DNA of 64,000 bases from Celerinatantimonas yamalensis (GCF_046054155.1 NZ_JBEQCT010000004.1:1-64000), one strand, 5' to 3'. Positions 26,106 to 35,617 are shown, counted from the first letter of the stretch. Made by a program: numbers and translations. The notes: a model not told the origin generated them from the sequence alone.

Positions 26106-28901
26106 TTAAAGCTGGGCGATGAAGCACCGTAATTTTTGATCGACATCTTGCATCAGATGCTGAAACTCACCCAGCCAAATTAGCTCGGGCAGTTGTTGCT
26201 TTTGACTAAGCGTTTGCAGATGGAGCGCGCCTTGTTCGAGTTCATTGGCGCGCAGCGCTTTGGCATGTTGATAAAGCATGGTCGCTCGCTCATGAATGCC
26301 CTCGTAATTGTGGGTATTAAGCTGGGCATTGAGCTGTTCCCACAGATAGGGCTGCTGATCTAAAAACTGCTGTGCGTGGATCTGCAACTGATGTGGCGTT
26401 TCATCGATCCAGTGCGGTGCCTCAACCCAACTGGGTAAGCCTGTATGGATACTTTGCTCATACCATAATTGCCAGCGCCGAAAGTGGGGTTGGTGGGCTA
26501 TTAACAAAGTATCAATTGCTTCATTTTGCAGCGGTTTAGTTAAAATATCGTTGATGCCAGCGGCAAGCATTTCACTACGCGTGTCACTGTAAGCGTCAGC
26601 CGTGCAACCAATAATTAATGAAAAACAGTCGGGCGCTTTCATCCGCCTGATATGACGGGTCGCTGCAATGCCACTCATCTGTGGCATATGATTGTCCATT
26701 AAAATAATGGAGTAACTTTGTGCGGCAATGGCTTCGATGGCCTGAGCCCCGTCAAGAACAATTTTGCTCTGGAATCCGCGTTTTTCAAAGAATGCTCGAA
26801 TGATCATGCCATTGGTACGATTGTCCTCGGCAATTAGAAGTGGAAGATTGGCCATTTTTAAGCGGTGTGCTACCGGGGCACGTTCTAATGATTCAGCTTG
26901 GCCAATATCGACTTGCATGGTTGCGGTAAAGCGTGACCCTTGGCCGATTTTACTTCGTACTCGAACATCACCGCCCATGGCTTGACAGAGCTGACGGACA
27001 ATCGCAAGCCCAAGTCCCGACCCACCATATAGTCGAGTGGTTGATGACTCTGCTTGGGTAAACGCATTAAATATGTGGGCTTGGCGTTCGTTGGCAATGC
27101 CTATACCAGAGTCTTCAACTCGGATAATTAAGTAGAGCTGTTTTTGGTAATAAGACTCTTTGGCAATGATCTTCACATAGCCATCGTGGGTAAACTTCAT
27201 GGCATTGCTGATAAGGTTTAAAATCACCTGCCGGATCCTATCGCGGTCGGCGAATAGGTGGGGTTGTTTGACACAATTATCGAGGATGAAATTGATCCCC
27301 TTTTGTTTGCTTAGCGCCGAATAGGTGCTACGGATACCCTGTAAGACTTCAGTCAGTGAAAATTGGGTCGGTTCCAATTGCAGGCGCTGCGCATCGATTT
27401 TAGAAAAATCGAGGATATCATTGAGTAGAGCCATCATATGCTGGCCCGAGCTATATAGATCATCTAAATAACTGCGCTGCAATGGGGTTAAAGGTGTTTG
27501 TTCAAGTAACTGAGTTAGGCCTAATACCCCATTCATCGGCGTACGTATTTCATGACTCATTCGAGCTAAAAAGCGCAGTTTCGAGTTATTAGCCTCTTTG
27601 GCATGGCGTAACGCTTGGCGCAGCGATTCCTCGAGGTGGCGTTGTTCGCTGATATCGCGCTGCACAGCAATATAACTTTCTAACTCACCTTGTGGATTAA
27701 AGACAGGGGTAATATCGATATCTACCCAGTAGCTTTGGCCATCTTTTTTATAGTTGAGAACTTCGGTGCGGATCCCCTGACGTTTGGCGAGTGCATCCCC
27801 GATGCGCTGGCGCGTTTGAACATCGCTGTCTGGGCCTTGCAGTAATATCCCAGGCGAGCTGCCTAATACCTCGTCACTGTGATAACCAGTGAGAACACTA
27901 AAGGCACTATTAACCCATGTAATAGCGCCATTGGAGTCGGTGATGACGATGGCATCATGGGCGTGCTGCGCAACCTGTGCAAGGCGTTTGGCCATGGTTT
28001 CGCGCTCGATAAGAAGCCGACTGTGCCGCGCGAGTTGCTCACGATTGTTGGCCAATTCTTGAAATGGGCGAACTAATAATCGTTGTCCTAACAGGTAAAT
28101 TAAAAAGAGCGAGAGTATGAGCGATAATCCCAACATTCCGCCTAATCGGTAGAGCAAATTATCGCGCTGAGTAATTTGGGCCTGTGTGCTGACGGCGTAA
28201 TTCATCACCAAATCGGAATAACCAAGGGGCACTTCATAGACCCGCCAGCGGTTATTGTCTATTGGAAACATTTCAATGCCAGCAGAGGGTTGGCTTAAGC
28301 TGATTCGGCGGTTGTGGTTACTGATAATAGTGGAGAAAAAATAAGCTAAATCGAAGTCCAGCTTTACCACCATTACCCCTTCAATTTGAGCGTGAGCGAC
28401 AATCGGTAGATACAGCATAAAATACTCATGCTGATTCTTTTGCACTAATTGAATGAGGGAATCACCGGGGGCACCCGTTAAAATTCGTCCAACAACTTTG
28501 AGCTGTTGTGGCGGATAATTATCCGGTGCCATCTGCACCATGATCGGTTGGCTATAGCGATTGTAAATCGTCAGCTGCGCTTTTTTGGCAAATATTTGTG
28601 CTTGTTCGAGTTTGATTTGTAGCTTCGAGGATGACCTGATTGGCGTTTGGGTGACCGCTTGCACAACTTCAGGTAATGCACTTAGCCGCCGGTAGGCAAT
28701 CTCGCGGTCATTGAGGTATTGCAAGAGGTAACGCTTAGCTGTTTGCAACTCAATTTGAGTGGTTTCCTCTTGGATCTTAGCGACGACCTGAACGCTTTGT
28801 TGATGAACGACAAAGCTACCGACTGCGCCTAATAATAGTGCGCTGAGACTAATATAAAGAATAAAAAGTTTACGGGTTGAGATCGTCTTGAGTGGCCGCA
28901 C
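26106..28901 (-). CDS. Hybrid sensor histidine kinase (PAS-HisKA-HATPase-REC)
   Basis: 931 residues. Order: TM1 (about 11-32); a long periplasmic sensor region (about 33-250); TM2 (about 253-272); PAS domain (about 305-420, with DAIVITDSNGAITWVNSAF and SYIAVQRDISEQR); HisKA with His450 in FLARMSHEIRTPMNG; HATPase with LNLISNAMKFT, VEDSGIGI and YGGSGLGLAIV; receiver domain (about 686-800) with AEDN and Asp736 in LMDNHMPQMSG. The last ~120 residues look like a phosphotransfer (HPt) domain, but the position of the active His appears to be Thr874 (ATMLYQHAKALRANEL), so onward transfer would need a separate HPt protein. No response regulator gene is adjacent; it belongs to the BarA/TorS-like hybrid kinases but I would not assign it to either. 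Signal unknown. Confidence 0.88.
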   Translation of the reverse strand: MRPLKTISTRKLFILYISLSALLLGAVGSFVVHQQSVQVVAKIQEETTQIELQTAKRYLLQYLNDREIAYRRLSALPEVVQAVTQTPIRSSSKLQIKLEQAQIFAKKAQLTIYNRYSQPIMVQMAPDNYPPQQLKVVGRILTGAPGDSLIQLVQKNQHEYFMLYLPIVAHAQIEGVMVVKLDFDLAYFFSTIISNHNRRISLSQPSAGIEMFPIDNNRWRVYEVPLGYSDLVMNYAVSTQAQITQRDNLLYRLGGMLGLSLILSLFLIYLLGQRLLVRPFQELANNREQLARHSRLLIERETMAKRLAQVAQHAHDAIVITDSNGAITWVNSAFSVLTGYHSDEVLGSSPGILLQGPDSDVQTRQRIGDALAKRQGIRTEVLNYKKDGQSYWVDIDITPVFNPQGELESYIAVQRDISEQRHLEESLRQALRHAKEANNSKLRFLARMSHEIRTPMNGVLGLTQLLEQTPLTPLQRSYLDDLYSSGQHMMALLNDILDFSKIDAQRLQLEPTQFSLTEVLQGIRSTYSALSKQKGINFILDNCVKQPHLFADRDRIRQVILNLISNAMKFTHDGYVKIIAKESYYQKQLYLIIRVEDSGIGIANERQAHIFNAFTQAESSTTRLYGGSGLGLAIVRQLCQAMGGDVRVRSKIGQGSRFTATMQVDIGQAESLERAPVAHRLKMANLPLLIAEDNRTNGMIIRAFFEKRGFQSKIVLDGAQAIEAIAAQSYSIILMDNHMPQMSGIAATRHIRRMKAPDCFSLIIGCTADAYSDTRSEMLAAGINDILTKPLQNEAIDTLLIAHQPHFRRWQLWYEQSIHTGLPSWVEAPHWIDETPHQLQIHAQQFLDQQPYLWEQLNAQLNTHNYEGIHERATMLYQHAKALRANELEQGALHLQTLSQKQQLPELIWLGEFQHLMQDVDQKLRCFIAQL

Positions 28902-28983
28902 GGCGTTGCGCTTCCCTGCTTTTAGGCATCATAAAACCTTCATTGTCGTTAAAGGTACTTGGCAACGATTAGCTTGTCCAGTT

Positions 28984-29706
28984 TTACGCAGGCGATGTGT
29001 TTGCTGAACTAAATAACGCCAAAATCCAGCGTAAAACGACTTCTGAATCAACAGGTTTGTTCATGCTTGTTTGTAATTGCTCAATACTAGCGTGTGCAGG
29101 TAACTGCCCGGCGTGTCTGTCCAATAATATCTGAGTGTAGTCTTGTTGGAACTCAGGGTGACCTTGTACTGTAAAAATGTGCGACTGTTTAGCTAACATG
29201 AAATAGGGACAAAAATCACTACTGGCGACAACACTGCAACCTGGCGGACAGCTTGTCACTTGGTCTTGATGGCTGACCCATACACGGAGCGTTTCAGGTA
29301 CGTTGGATAACCATGCTGGGCGCTCGTTGATTTGCACTAGCGCAGAACCAAGCCCCCAGCCCTTGTCGGATTTTTTCACCTGTGCTCCCAGCGCTCGCGC
29401 GACTAGCTGGTGACCAAAGCAGATCCCGGCGACGTTTAACTGATGTTGATCGGCTTGGCGAACCCACTGTACTAATTCAACAATCCAAGGGTCGTTATCA
29501 TATGCATTGTGGCGGCTACCGGTAATAATATAGCCATCAACGTCAGTGTCAGGCGCGGGCAACTGTCGCTGCAGCGCATCAAAGTAAACAAAATGAAGAT
29601 CTGTTTGTAGCGCATTTAACGCATTGACAAACATATCGGAATATTCACCGAATTGCTGGTTGAAAGGGGCATCCACGTGATCGCATATGATAATAGCAAT
29701 GTTCAT
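28984..29706 (-). CDS. Class I glutamine amidotransferase
   Basis: 240 residues from the ATG at 29706 (the longer frame runs back into the preceding dehydrogenase gene; AAGAGA precedes this ATG). Triad: Cys96 in GICFGHQLVARALG, His183 and Glu185 in VQGHPEF. The family is GMP-synthase-like GATase1 (YfeJ type), not the C26 family of PuuD, although in the Pseudomonas spu operon a class I amidotransferase (SpuA) accompanies the polyamine genes. It may hydrolyse a gamma-glutamylated intermediate, which is inference from its place 34 bases after an aldehyde dehydrogenase and beside a PuuR-like regulator and PuuC. Cytoplasmic. Confidence 0.82.
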   Translation of the reverse strand: MNIAIIICDHVDAPFNQQFGEYSDMFVNALNALQTDLHFVYFDALQRQLPAPDTDVDGYIITGSRHNAYDNDPWIVELVQWVRQADQHQLNVAGICFGHQLVARALGAQVKKSDKGWGLGSALVQINERPAWLSNVPETLRVWVSHQDQVTSCPPGCSVVASSDFCPYFMLAKQSHIFTVQGHPEFQQDYTQILLDRHAGQLPAHASIEQLQTSMNKPVDSEVVLRWILALFSSANTSPA

Positions 29707-29740
29707 TTTTTTCTCTTGTTCCGTTTCAATATAACGATGC

Positions 29741-31162
29741 TTATAAAGATAAAGGCTCGCGGCAAAGCGTTTTGACTTGGGTAAAAAAGCGAATAGCGTC
29801 ATCGCCGCCTAAACCCAGTGGTCCAAATCCAGTTTGCCGCCAGCCGCTAATACTTTGGCCTGGCATAAGGTTTGGCTGCGCTTGATTAATACCAATCAAC
29901 CCAATATTGACCTGCTGAACAAACTGCTCAATCAGCGTTTCATCGCGGCTAAATATGGCGCTGAACTGCGCAAGTGGGTGGCTGTTAATGAGTGCCACGC
30001 CTTCTTCAATGCTGGCTACTCGAACAATGGCCAGTACTGGGCCTAAAATTTCATGCCGATAAAGGCGCATGGTTGGGGTGACATGATCAAACAAGCTAGC
30101 ACCTAAAAAATAACCCGTTTCACTGTTCAGTTCACGGCCATCAACGACAAGCGTTGCCCCGTCTTTTTCGCCTTGTTCGATGTCGCCGCGAACTTTTAGA
30201 CGATGAGCTTCACTGATTAATGGGCCTAGTTCATTGGCAGGCTGGGCTAATCCTGACCCAACTTTGAGCGATTGCGCCTTTGCCGCAAGTTCACCGACCA
30301 GCTCATCGGCCCTTTGTTCGCCAACGACCACCACCACCGAGATCGCCATGCAATGTTCCCCAGCCATGGCAAATGCGGCGGGTATCAAGGCATTACTCAC
30401 TTGGTGAAGATCGGCATCGGGGGCGACTAATAGATGATTTTTCGCGCTGCCAAATGCTTGCACGCGTTTGCCCGTGCTACTCGCTTTGTGATAGACCGCT
30501 TCGGCAACACGACTCGAACCGATAAAACTCACCGCATTGACATTGGGGTCGGTAATGAGGGCGTCTACCGCTTCTTTGTCACCGAGCACAATTTGTAAGA
30601 CGCCCTCTGGCAGTCCTGCTTGATGTAACAGTTCAGCTAAGCGTAGCGCAACCGAAGGGGTTCGTTCGGATGGTTTTAAGATAAAACTATTCCCACAGCC
30701 CAACGCGATAGGAAACAGCCACAGAGGCATCAATGCCGGATAGCTAAAAGGTGTAATGCCGACACAGACGCCAACCGGGTGAGTGAGATGATCACCTGTT
30801 ACAATTTGCTCGGGTAGTTGGCTGGCAAATTCAACCGTGGCAATGCCTTGGGTTAACTCCGCTTGTGCTTCTGCGTAGGTTTTTCCCTGTTCCAGACAGA
30901 TTAACTGGGCCAACTCATCTTGATGATGGTCAATATGCTTGGCAAAGCGGCGTAATATTTGCGCGCGCTGCAGTGGTGCTAAACTCGCCCAGTGGCGCTG
31001 CGCGGTGAGTGCATCGTTCACAATGGGGGGGATTTCTGCGGCGCAGCTTAAGTCGACCTCAGCGAGAATATCGCCAGTTGCTGGGTTGTCAATCATCGCC
31101 GTGCGACCACTACTACTGGCTTGATAAGACCCATTGATGAAATTCTGCAGCTGCGTTGTCAT
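29741..31162 (-). CDS. MmsA-like aldehyde dehydrogenase
   Basis: 473 residues from the ATG at 31162, which has GGAAA upstream (an earlier ATG at 31174 lacks a ribosome site). It resembles methylmalonate-semialdehyde dehydrogenases, which make acyl-CoA: PVGVCVGITPFSYPALMPLW, LKPSERTPSVALRLAELL, FGSAKNHLLV, and catalytic Cys271 in MAGEHCMAIS. Two differences matter. In IolA/MmsA the residue before the catalytic Cys is Arg (GERCMA); here it is His270. The other substrate-carboxylate Arg (R in EVGRGIENVEFA of Bacillus IolA) is Gln105 (ELTQGIATVEFA). So the substrate is probably not malonate or methylmalonate semialdehyde. It shares an operon with the amidotransferase and sits divergent from the PuuR-like gene, which suggests an aldehyde of polyamine catabolism. 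Confidence 0.82.
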   Translation of the reverse strand: MTTQLQNFINGSYQASSSGRTAMIDNPATGDILAEVDLSCAAEIPPIVNDALTAQRHWASLAPLQRAQILRRFAKHIDHHQDELAQLICLEQGKTYAEAQAELTQGIATVEFASQLPEQIVTGDHLTHPVGVCVGITPFSYPALMPLWLFPIALGCGNSFILKPSERTPSVALRLAELLHQAGLPEGVLQIVLGDKEAVDALITDPNVNAVSFIGSSRVAEAVYHKASSTGKRVQAFGSAKNHLLVAPDADLHQVSNALIPAAFAMAGEHCMAISVVVVVGEQRADELVGELAAKAQSLKVGSGLAQPANELGPLISEAHRLKVRGDIEQGEKDGATLVVDGRELNSETGYFLGASLFDHVTPTMRLYRHEILGPVLAIVRVASIEEGVALINSHPLAQFSAIFSRDETLIEQFVQQVNIGLIGINQAQPNLMPGQSISGWRQTGFGPLGLGGDDAIRFFTQVKTLCREPLSL

Positions 31163-31531
31163 AGCTATTTCCATTGAATATAAGTCATCGGTTGGTCATC
31201 CATTTACTATATCAGCAATGAATCATCACAATCTAGGCCACAATGATGCTTTACGAGTTTTCAGCCAAGGACAGACCATTGGCTGACCTAGTTCTCAAAC
31301 AATGCGCATAAGGATCGAGTCTGCTTACCTTGCATGGTTGCATCGAGGCAATTAAAATATTAAACAGATAATTATAATAATTAACATTTATCATTTGTTG
31401 GTGCAATCCCCAAGTGAGTCGTTTCACTTTTCCAACGTGAAATCGTGCTCCACCAAAGTGTGCATGAGCTCATTGCTACTTGTTTATTGCGATGTGGCCT
31501 TGCCCAATAGAGCATTGAAGAGAGAACAATT
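31163..31531. other. Divergent promoter region, dehydrogenase / PuuR-like gene
   Basis: 369 non-coding bases carrying the promoters of both divergent transcripts. One ATATTAAACA word (ATTAAACA at 31359-31366) is shared with the puuC and puuA/puuB upstream regions and may be a regulator site. Nothing else recognisable. Confidence 0.45.
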
Positions 31532-32083
31532 ATGATAGGTATGAATATTGGTGATCGACTTAAACAGCGGCGTCGAGCGGCTGGTTTTTCACAGCGTGAG
31601 CTGGCGCGCCGCTCAGGGATGACCAATGGTTTTATCTCACAAATTGAAAAAAATCAGGTGAGCCCCTCGGTCGCTTCACTCAAAAAATTACTCAATGAAT
31701 TATCCACGTCATTAACCGATTTTTTTGCAGACGGGCAAGCCATTCAAACCACATTCTACAGTCGTAATCATGAGTTGCCAGTGGTTGCGCAAGGCTCATT
31801 CCATTACCAGCAGATCGGCTATTTTCGCACTGATCGAGCGATTGACATGCGTTGTGAACGACTCAAATCAGGCGCTGATCGACGCATTGCGCAGTCTTCA
31901 TTTGTCGGCGAAGTATGTGCCGTGGTGCTCAAGGGGCAGTTGGAACTGACCCTTGACGATGAGGTGATCATTCTTGACGCGGGCGATAGTTACTATTTTG
32001 ACCGAGCTCAAGCACATCGTTTTCGCAATTTAAATGATGATGATTGTGAACTGATTAGTGCAGCTTTGACACGCCCTATTTAG
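31532..32083 (+). CDS. PuuR-like repressor (XRE HTH plus cupin)
   Basis: 183 residues, against 185 in E. coli PuuR. An N-terminal Cro/CI-type helix-turn-helix (IGDRLKQRRRAAGFSQRELA, then SGMTNGFISQIEKNQVSPSV) is joined to a C-terminal cupin (about 105-180: VCAVVLKGQLELTLDDEV, then ILDAGDSYYFDRAQAHRFRN). PuuR represses putrescine degradation genes and is released by putrescine. Divergent from the dehydrogenase/amidotransferase pair and upstream of puuC on the same strand, so a polyamine-responsive role is well supported by context. A second ATG nine bases downstream (31541) is an alternative start. Confidence 0.85.
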   Translation: MIGMNIGDRLKQRRRAAGFSQRELARRSGMTNGFISQIEKNQVSPSVASLKKLLNELSTSLTDFFADGQAIQTTFYSRNHELPVVAQGSFHYQQIGYFRTDRAIDMRCERLKSGADRRIAQSSFVGEVCAVVLKGQLELTLDDEVIILDAGDSYYFDRAQAHRFRNLNDDDCELISAALTRPI

Positions 32084-32247
32084 ATGGTTTTTGTGCAAAA
32101 AACATGCTAGCGTCGTTTAATATTCCATCAATATGTTCTATTTTTTAAACATTGTTGACAAGTGATCGCATTTTAAATAGTCCGAACGCTTGATATTGCA
32201 GCTCTGATGTCGGTGAACACTATCGATGTCATAAGCATGGAGAGGTT

Positions 32248-33738
32248 ATGACTTCAACCCAACAGATAGATTGGCATCAGCGCGCCCTTAAACTGCGTTT
32301 CTCGACGCAAGCCATCATTGATGGTCAAGATTGTGATGCGATATCAGGCATGACTTTCGAGGTGATCAATCCAGCTACTGGTCAAATATTCGCGCATGTT
32401 GCGCGTTGCGCCGAAGCGGATGTTGAACGCGCGGTGCAAGCGGCTCGGCGAGTTTTTAACGAGCGCCTTTGGTGTGGTTTAGCCCCTGCGGTGCGTAAAC
32501 AGGTGCTGTTGCGCTTCGCCGATCTGTTAGCTCAGCACAGCGATGAGATAGCGTTACTTGAAACCCTTGATACAGGGAAACCGATTAGCCATGCCTTAGG
32601 TTATGATGGTCCTGCCACTGGTCGTTGTATCGCCTGGAATGGGGAAGCTATCGATAAACTCTATGATGAACAAGCTCCGGTGGGCGAGTGCGCCTTAGCG
32701 CTGATTAATCGCGAGCCGCTAGGTGTCGTCGCGGCCATTGTTCCCTGGAATTTTCCAACGGTGATGGCTGCTTGGAAACTTGGCCCAGCTTTAGCCACTG
32801 GCAATAGTGTGATCTTGAAACCGTCAGAGAAATCCCCGTTATCGGCCATCCTGCTCGGACAGCTCGCGCGTGAGGCGGGACTCCCAGATGGCGTGTTGCA
32901 AATACTCCCTGGGTTTGGCCATGAAGCAGGGCAAGCACTGGGACAACATCCGGATGTTGATTGCATTACGTTTACGGGCTCGACTGCGGTGGGAAAACAG
33001 TTGGTGGTGATGTCGGCGCGCTCAAATTTAAAACGGACCTTTATGGAATGTGGGGGTAAAAGTGCCCAAATCGTATTTGCTGACGGCGATATGGATGCCG
33101 CGATTGCCAGTGCCGCGAGCGCAATTTTTTACAATCAGGGCGAGGTCTGTACGGCCGGTTCTCGACTGCTCTTGGAAGCGTGTATTTACGATTGCTTTAT
33201 TGAACGCTTAGCACTCACAGCCCAGCAATGGATGCCGGCTGATCCGCTTGATCCCGCAACGACTATGGGGGCAATTGTTGATCGAGGGCAATGGCAACGT
33301 ATCTTAGATTATATTCAACTCGGGCTCGATGAAGGGGCAACATTGTTATGTGGTGGTAAGGCTTGTCAGCCTGTCGCGGGGGGATATTTTATCGAACCGA
33401 CTATTTTTGTTGATGTGCAGCCATCGATGCGAATTTGCCAAGAAGAAATTTTTGGCCCAGTGTTATGCGTATTATGCTTTGAAGATGAAGCGGATGCGGT
33501 ACATCTGGCCAATGACAGTGATTATGGTTTGGCCGCAGGCTTATGGAGCCGAGACGTTAGTCGCGCCATTCGGGTATCGAGAAAGTTGCGAGCAGGCACT
33601 GTGTTTGTGAACAACTGGGATGGCGGCGATATGACCATGCCATTTGGTGGTTACAAACAATCGGGTAATGGACGTGATAAATCACTCCATGCACTGGAAA
33701 AATATACGGAGCTCAAGTCAACGTGGATCCAGCTTTAG
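32248..33738 (+). CDS. puuC: Gamma-glutamyl-gamma-aminobutyraldehyde dehydrogenase
   Basis: 496 residues, colinear with E. coli PuuC (495) along its whole length: LALLETLDTGKPISHALGYD-like block, EAIDKLYDE, VAAIVPWNFPTVMAAWKLGP, NSVILKPSEKSPLSAILL, FGHEAGQALGQHPDVDCI, FTGSTAVGKQL, ECGGKSAQIVFAD (general base Glu), catalytic Cys in FYNQGEVCTAGSRLLLE, and PFGGYKQSGNGRDKSLHALE at the end. NAD(P)-dependent step of the gamma-glutamylated putrescine pathway; also acts on other aminoaldehydes. Ribosome site GAGAGG is six bases before the ATG. It starts 164 bases after the PuuR-like gene. A TTTAAACA word (32144-32151) in this gap recurs near other polyamine genes. Confidence 0.93.
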   Translation: MTSTQQIDWHQRALKLRFSTQAIIDGQDCDAISGMTFEVINPATGQIFAHVARCAEADVERAVQAARRVFNERLWCGLAPAVRKQVLLRFADLLAQHSDEIALLETLDTGKPISHALGYDGPATGRCIAWNGEAIDKLYDEQAPVGECALALINREPLGVVAAIVPWNFPTVMAAWKLGPALATGNSVILKPSEKSPLSAILLGQLAREAGLPDGVLQILPGFGHEAGQALGQHPDVDCITFTGSTAVGKQLVVMSARSNLKRTFMECGGKSAQIVFADGDMDAAIASAASAIFYNQGEVCTAGSRLLLEACIYDCFIERLALTAQQWMPADPLDPATTMGAIVDRGQWQRILDYIQLGLDEGATLLCGGKACQPVAGGYFIEPTIFVDVQPSMRICQEEIFGPVLCVLCFEDEADAVHLANDSDYGLAAGLWSRDVSRAIRVSRKLRAGTVFVNNWDGGDMTMPFGGYKQSGNGRDKSLHALEKYTELKSTWIQL

Positions 33739-33740
33739 GC

Positions 33741-34193
33741 TTAAGCGTTGACGTTAATTCCGGCTAATTGTCGCAGCAACTGAGGCTGCTCGGTTTCATG
33801 CTGAAAATGACGTAATATCGGATTGGTTGGTGGCAGAGATTGTCCGGCGTGTTGCAATTGTTTGCCGAATTGTGCCAGTTGAGTGGGTAAGTCAATGCCA
33901 AGACGGTTGGCTGTTTGCTGCATAATTACTGGCGCTTGATGGCTAAACGATTGCGTATCAAAGTTGCCACTGTCGATTGCCGCCATCATCCGTTTGACGT
34001 AATGCTGTACCTGTGGGTTATTTCTTAAGTGACTGAATAAATCGCTTATTTTACCCGCTTGTTGGCGTTCTATCGTGGCTTTTTGTGCTGAAGGATCGGC
34101 GAGACTTGCGGTTTTATCAGAAGGTGCAAGCGCGCTATTGTCATGATGACTTTCGCTTAATGCTTGCTGCTGTTGATAGGCTTTGATCTGCAT
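33741..34193 (-). CDS. Hydrophilic protein of unknown function, 150 residues
   Basis: About 150 residues from the ATG at 34193 (a TTG nine bases further up is the other option; neither has a clear ribosome site). It is Gln- and Ala-rich, polar at the N-terminus, and helical in the second half (LFSHLRNNPQVQHYVKRMMA; LGIDLPTQLAQFGKQLQHAG). No signal peptide, membrane segment or catalytic motif is seen. It ends 2 bases from the puuC stop in convergent orientation. I do not recognise the family. Confidence 0.55.
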   Translation of the reverse strand: MQIKAYQQQQALSESHHDNSALAPSDKTASLADPSAQKATIERQQAGKISDLFSHLRNNPQVQHYVKRMMAAIDSGNFDTQSFSHQAPVIMQQTANRLGIDLPTQLAQFGKQLQHAGQSLPPTNPILRHFQHETEQPQLLRQLAGINVNA

Positions 34194-34361
34194 GCTCTTC
34201 AATGACTATGACTAAATGATAAGTCATACAAAGCAAAGTCAATGCCAAATTGTTTTATTGACGCTAAATAACTGTGAGGGTGGATGCACCAGCAAGCGCT
34301 GTCCACCCTGTTGAACATACATACCCCAGTCGACTAACGGGTATGGTCACCGCACGGGGCA

Positions 34362-34556
34362 TTAAATATCTTGAGAGTGTTGGCGGCGGGAAAAACGGCG
34401 GCGAACTTTTTTCAATTGCAGGCGAATCATCAGCCCAACAATAGCCATACCAAGCAACGTGAATAACGTGACCATCAGTGCGAGTTTTACGATTTGACAG
34501 ATAATCAATACCAATAGCACAAGCAACACATAGCGGATCAATTTTTTGGATAACAA
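34362..34556 (-). CDS. Small membrane protein downstream of speB
   Basis: About 64 residues if translation begins at TTG 34556, eight bases after a good GGAG. The frame is open further up to 34646, but without a ribosome site and with atypical sequence. One long hydrophobic hairpin fills the centre (YVLLVLLVLIICQIVKLALM, then VTLFTLLGMAIVGLMI) and the C-terminus is very basic (LKKVRRRFSRRQ), so it should sit in the inner membrane with a cytoplasmic tail. It could be the last gene of the spe operon. Function unknown; start uncertain. Confidence 0.45.
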   Translation of the reverse strand: MLSKKLIRYVLLVLLVLIICQIVKLALMVTLFTLLGMAIVGLMIRLQLKKVRRRFSRRQHSQDI

Positions 34557-34660
34557 CAGACTATCTCCAGCAAAAACAATAACACCACCGCCCAAAAGAG
34601 GGCGATGGGTGGGCATCATGGCGATAGCTGGTAATAATGTCAACAATTGCGATTGTTTTG

Positions 34661-35617
34661 CTATAAATCGCTTGCTGACTCGGCAAGCGATTGATCCGCC
34701 ATGCGATTTGCGGCGATGATATGCAGTAGTTCGCAGCCGATCGTGGCGGCGGCCAATGCGGTCAGTTCACTGTGATCATAAGCCGGGGCGACCTCAACCA
34801 CATCCATACCGATCAGATTTAATCCAACTAACTGACGCAAGATGCACAGCGCTTTGTGTGAGCTTAAGCCGCCGCATACGGGCGTCCCTGTTCCCGGTGC
34901 AAAGGCTGGATCTAAGCAATCAATGTCAAAGGTGAGATAGACGGGCAGCGAGCCCACCCGCGCGCGGATCTCGCGTACGATCTCATTGGCTGACATGTCA
35001 TTGGCCTTTGCTCCATCAATCACTTGAAACGGATGCTGACTTTGCTCGTAGGCCGTGCGAATTCCAATTTGGATGGAATGGGCCGGATCGATTAATCCTT
35101 CTTTAGGTGCGTGATAGAACATGGTGCCATGATCATAGCGACTTCCGTGTGAGTAGGTGTCGGTGTGAGCATCAAAATGCACCAAAGCCAGCTTGCCATG
35201 GTGAGCGGCGTGAGCGCGCAGTAGCGGCAGGGTCACAAAGTGGTCACCGCCGAAGCTTAATTGCAATTTGTTGGCGCTCAGCAGCGCCCGGCTATAATCT
35301 TCAACGCGCTGGGTAAATTGAGTCGCATCGCCAGTGTCAAAAACAAGATCGCCCGCATCGATCACATTGAGCTGTTCAAATAGCGAAAATTGCCATGGCC
35401 AGCGCGGCTCTTCCCATGCTAAATGGACTGAGGCTTGACGAATTGCTCCGGGCCCCATGCGGCTGCCGCTGCGCCCAGAGGTGGCTAAATCAAAAGGTAG
35501 CCCAGTAATGACGAGATCGGCATTACTTTGGGCCGGTTGCCAATCAAGGGGACGGCGCATAAAACCAAAGGCATTGGCATATAACGAATAATCGGTAAAG
35601 TCGGCGAGGGTTGCCAT
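34661..35617 (-). CDS. speB: Agmatinase
   Basis: 318 residues (E. coli SpeB 306). Mn-dependent ureohydrolase converting agmatine to putrescine and urea. Metal ligands are visible in FGGDHFVTLPLLRAH, VHFDAHTDTYSH and LTFDIDCLDPAFAPGTGTPV; also GSRMGPGAIRQASVHL near the N-terminus. Last enzyme gene of the speE-speA-AdoMetDC-speB operon, 52 bases after the AdoMet decarboxylase gene, completing the arginine-agmatine-putrescine route. Confidence 0.95.
   Translation of the reverse strand: MATLADFTDYSLYANAFGFMRRPLDWQPAQSNADLVITGLPFDLATSGRSGSRMGPGAIRQASVHLAWEEPRWPWQFSLFEQLNVIDAGDLVFDTGDATQFTQRVEDYSRALLSANKLQLSFGGDHFVTLPLLRAHAAHHGKLALVHFDAHTDTYSHGSRYDHGTMFYHAPKEGLIDPAHSIQIGIRTAYEQSQHPFQVIDGAKANDMSANEIVREIRARVGSLPVYLTFDIDCLDPAFAPGTGTPVCGGLSSHKALCILRQLVGLNLIGMDVVEVAPAYDHSELTALAAATIGCELLHIIAANRMADQSLAESASDL

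Noticed and set aside
28984..29706. Calling the amidotransferase puuD
   Set aside because: It has the class I GMP-synthase-like pattern (GICFGHQ, GHPEF) rather than that of the C26 hydrolase PuuD; only the context supports the pathway role.
34277..34309. Inverted repeat AGGGTGGA / TCCACCCT between the two small genes near 34 kb
   Set aside because: Long loop and no U-tract; no supporting context for a function.
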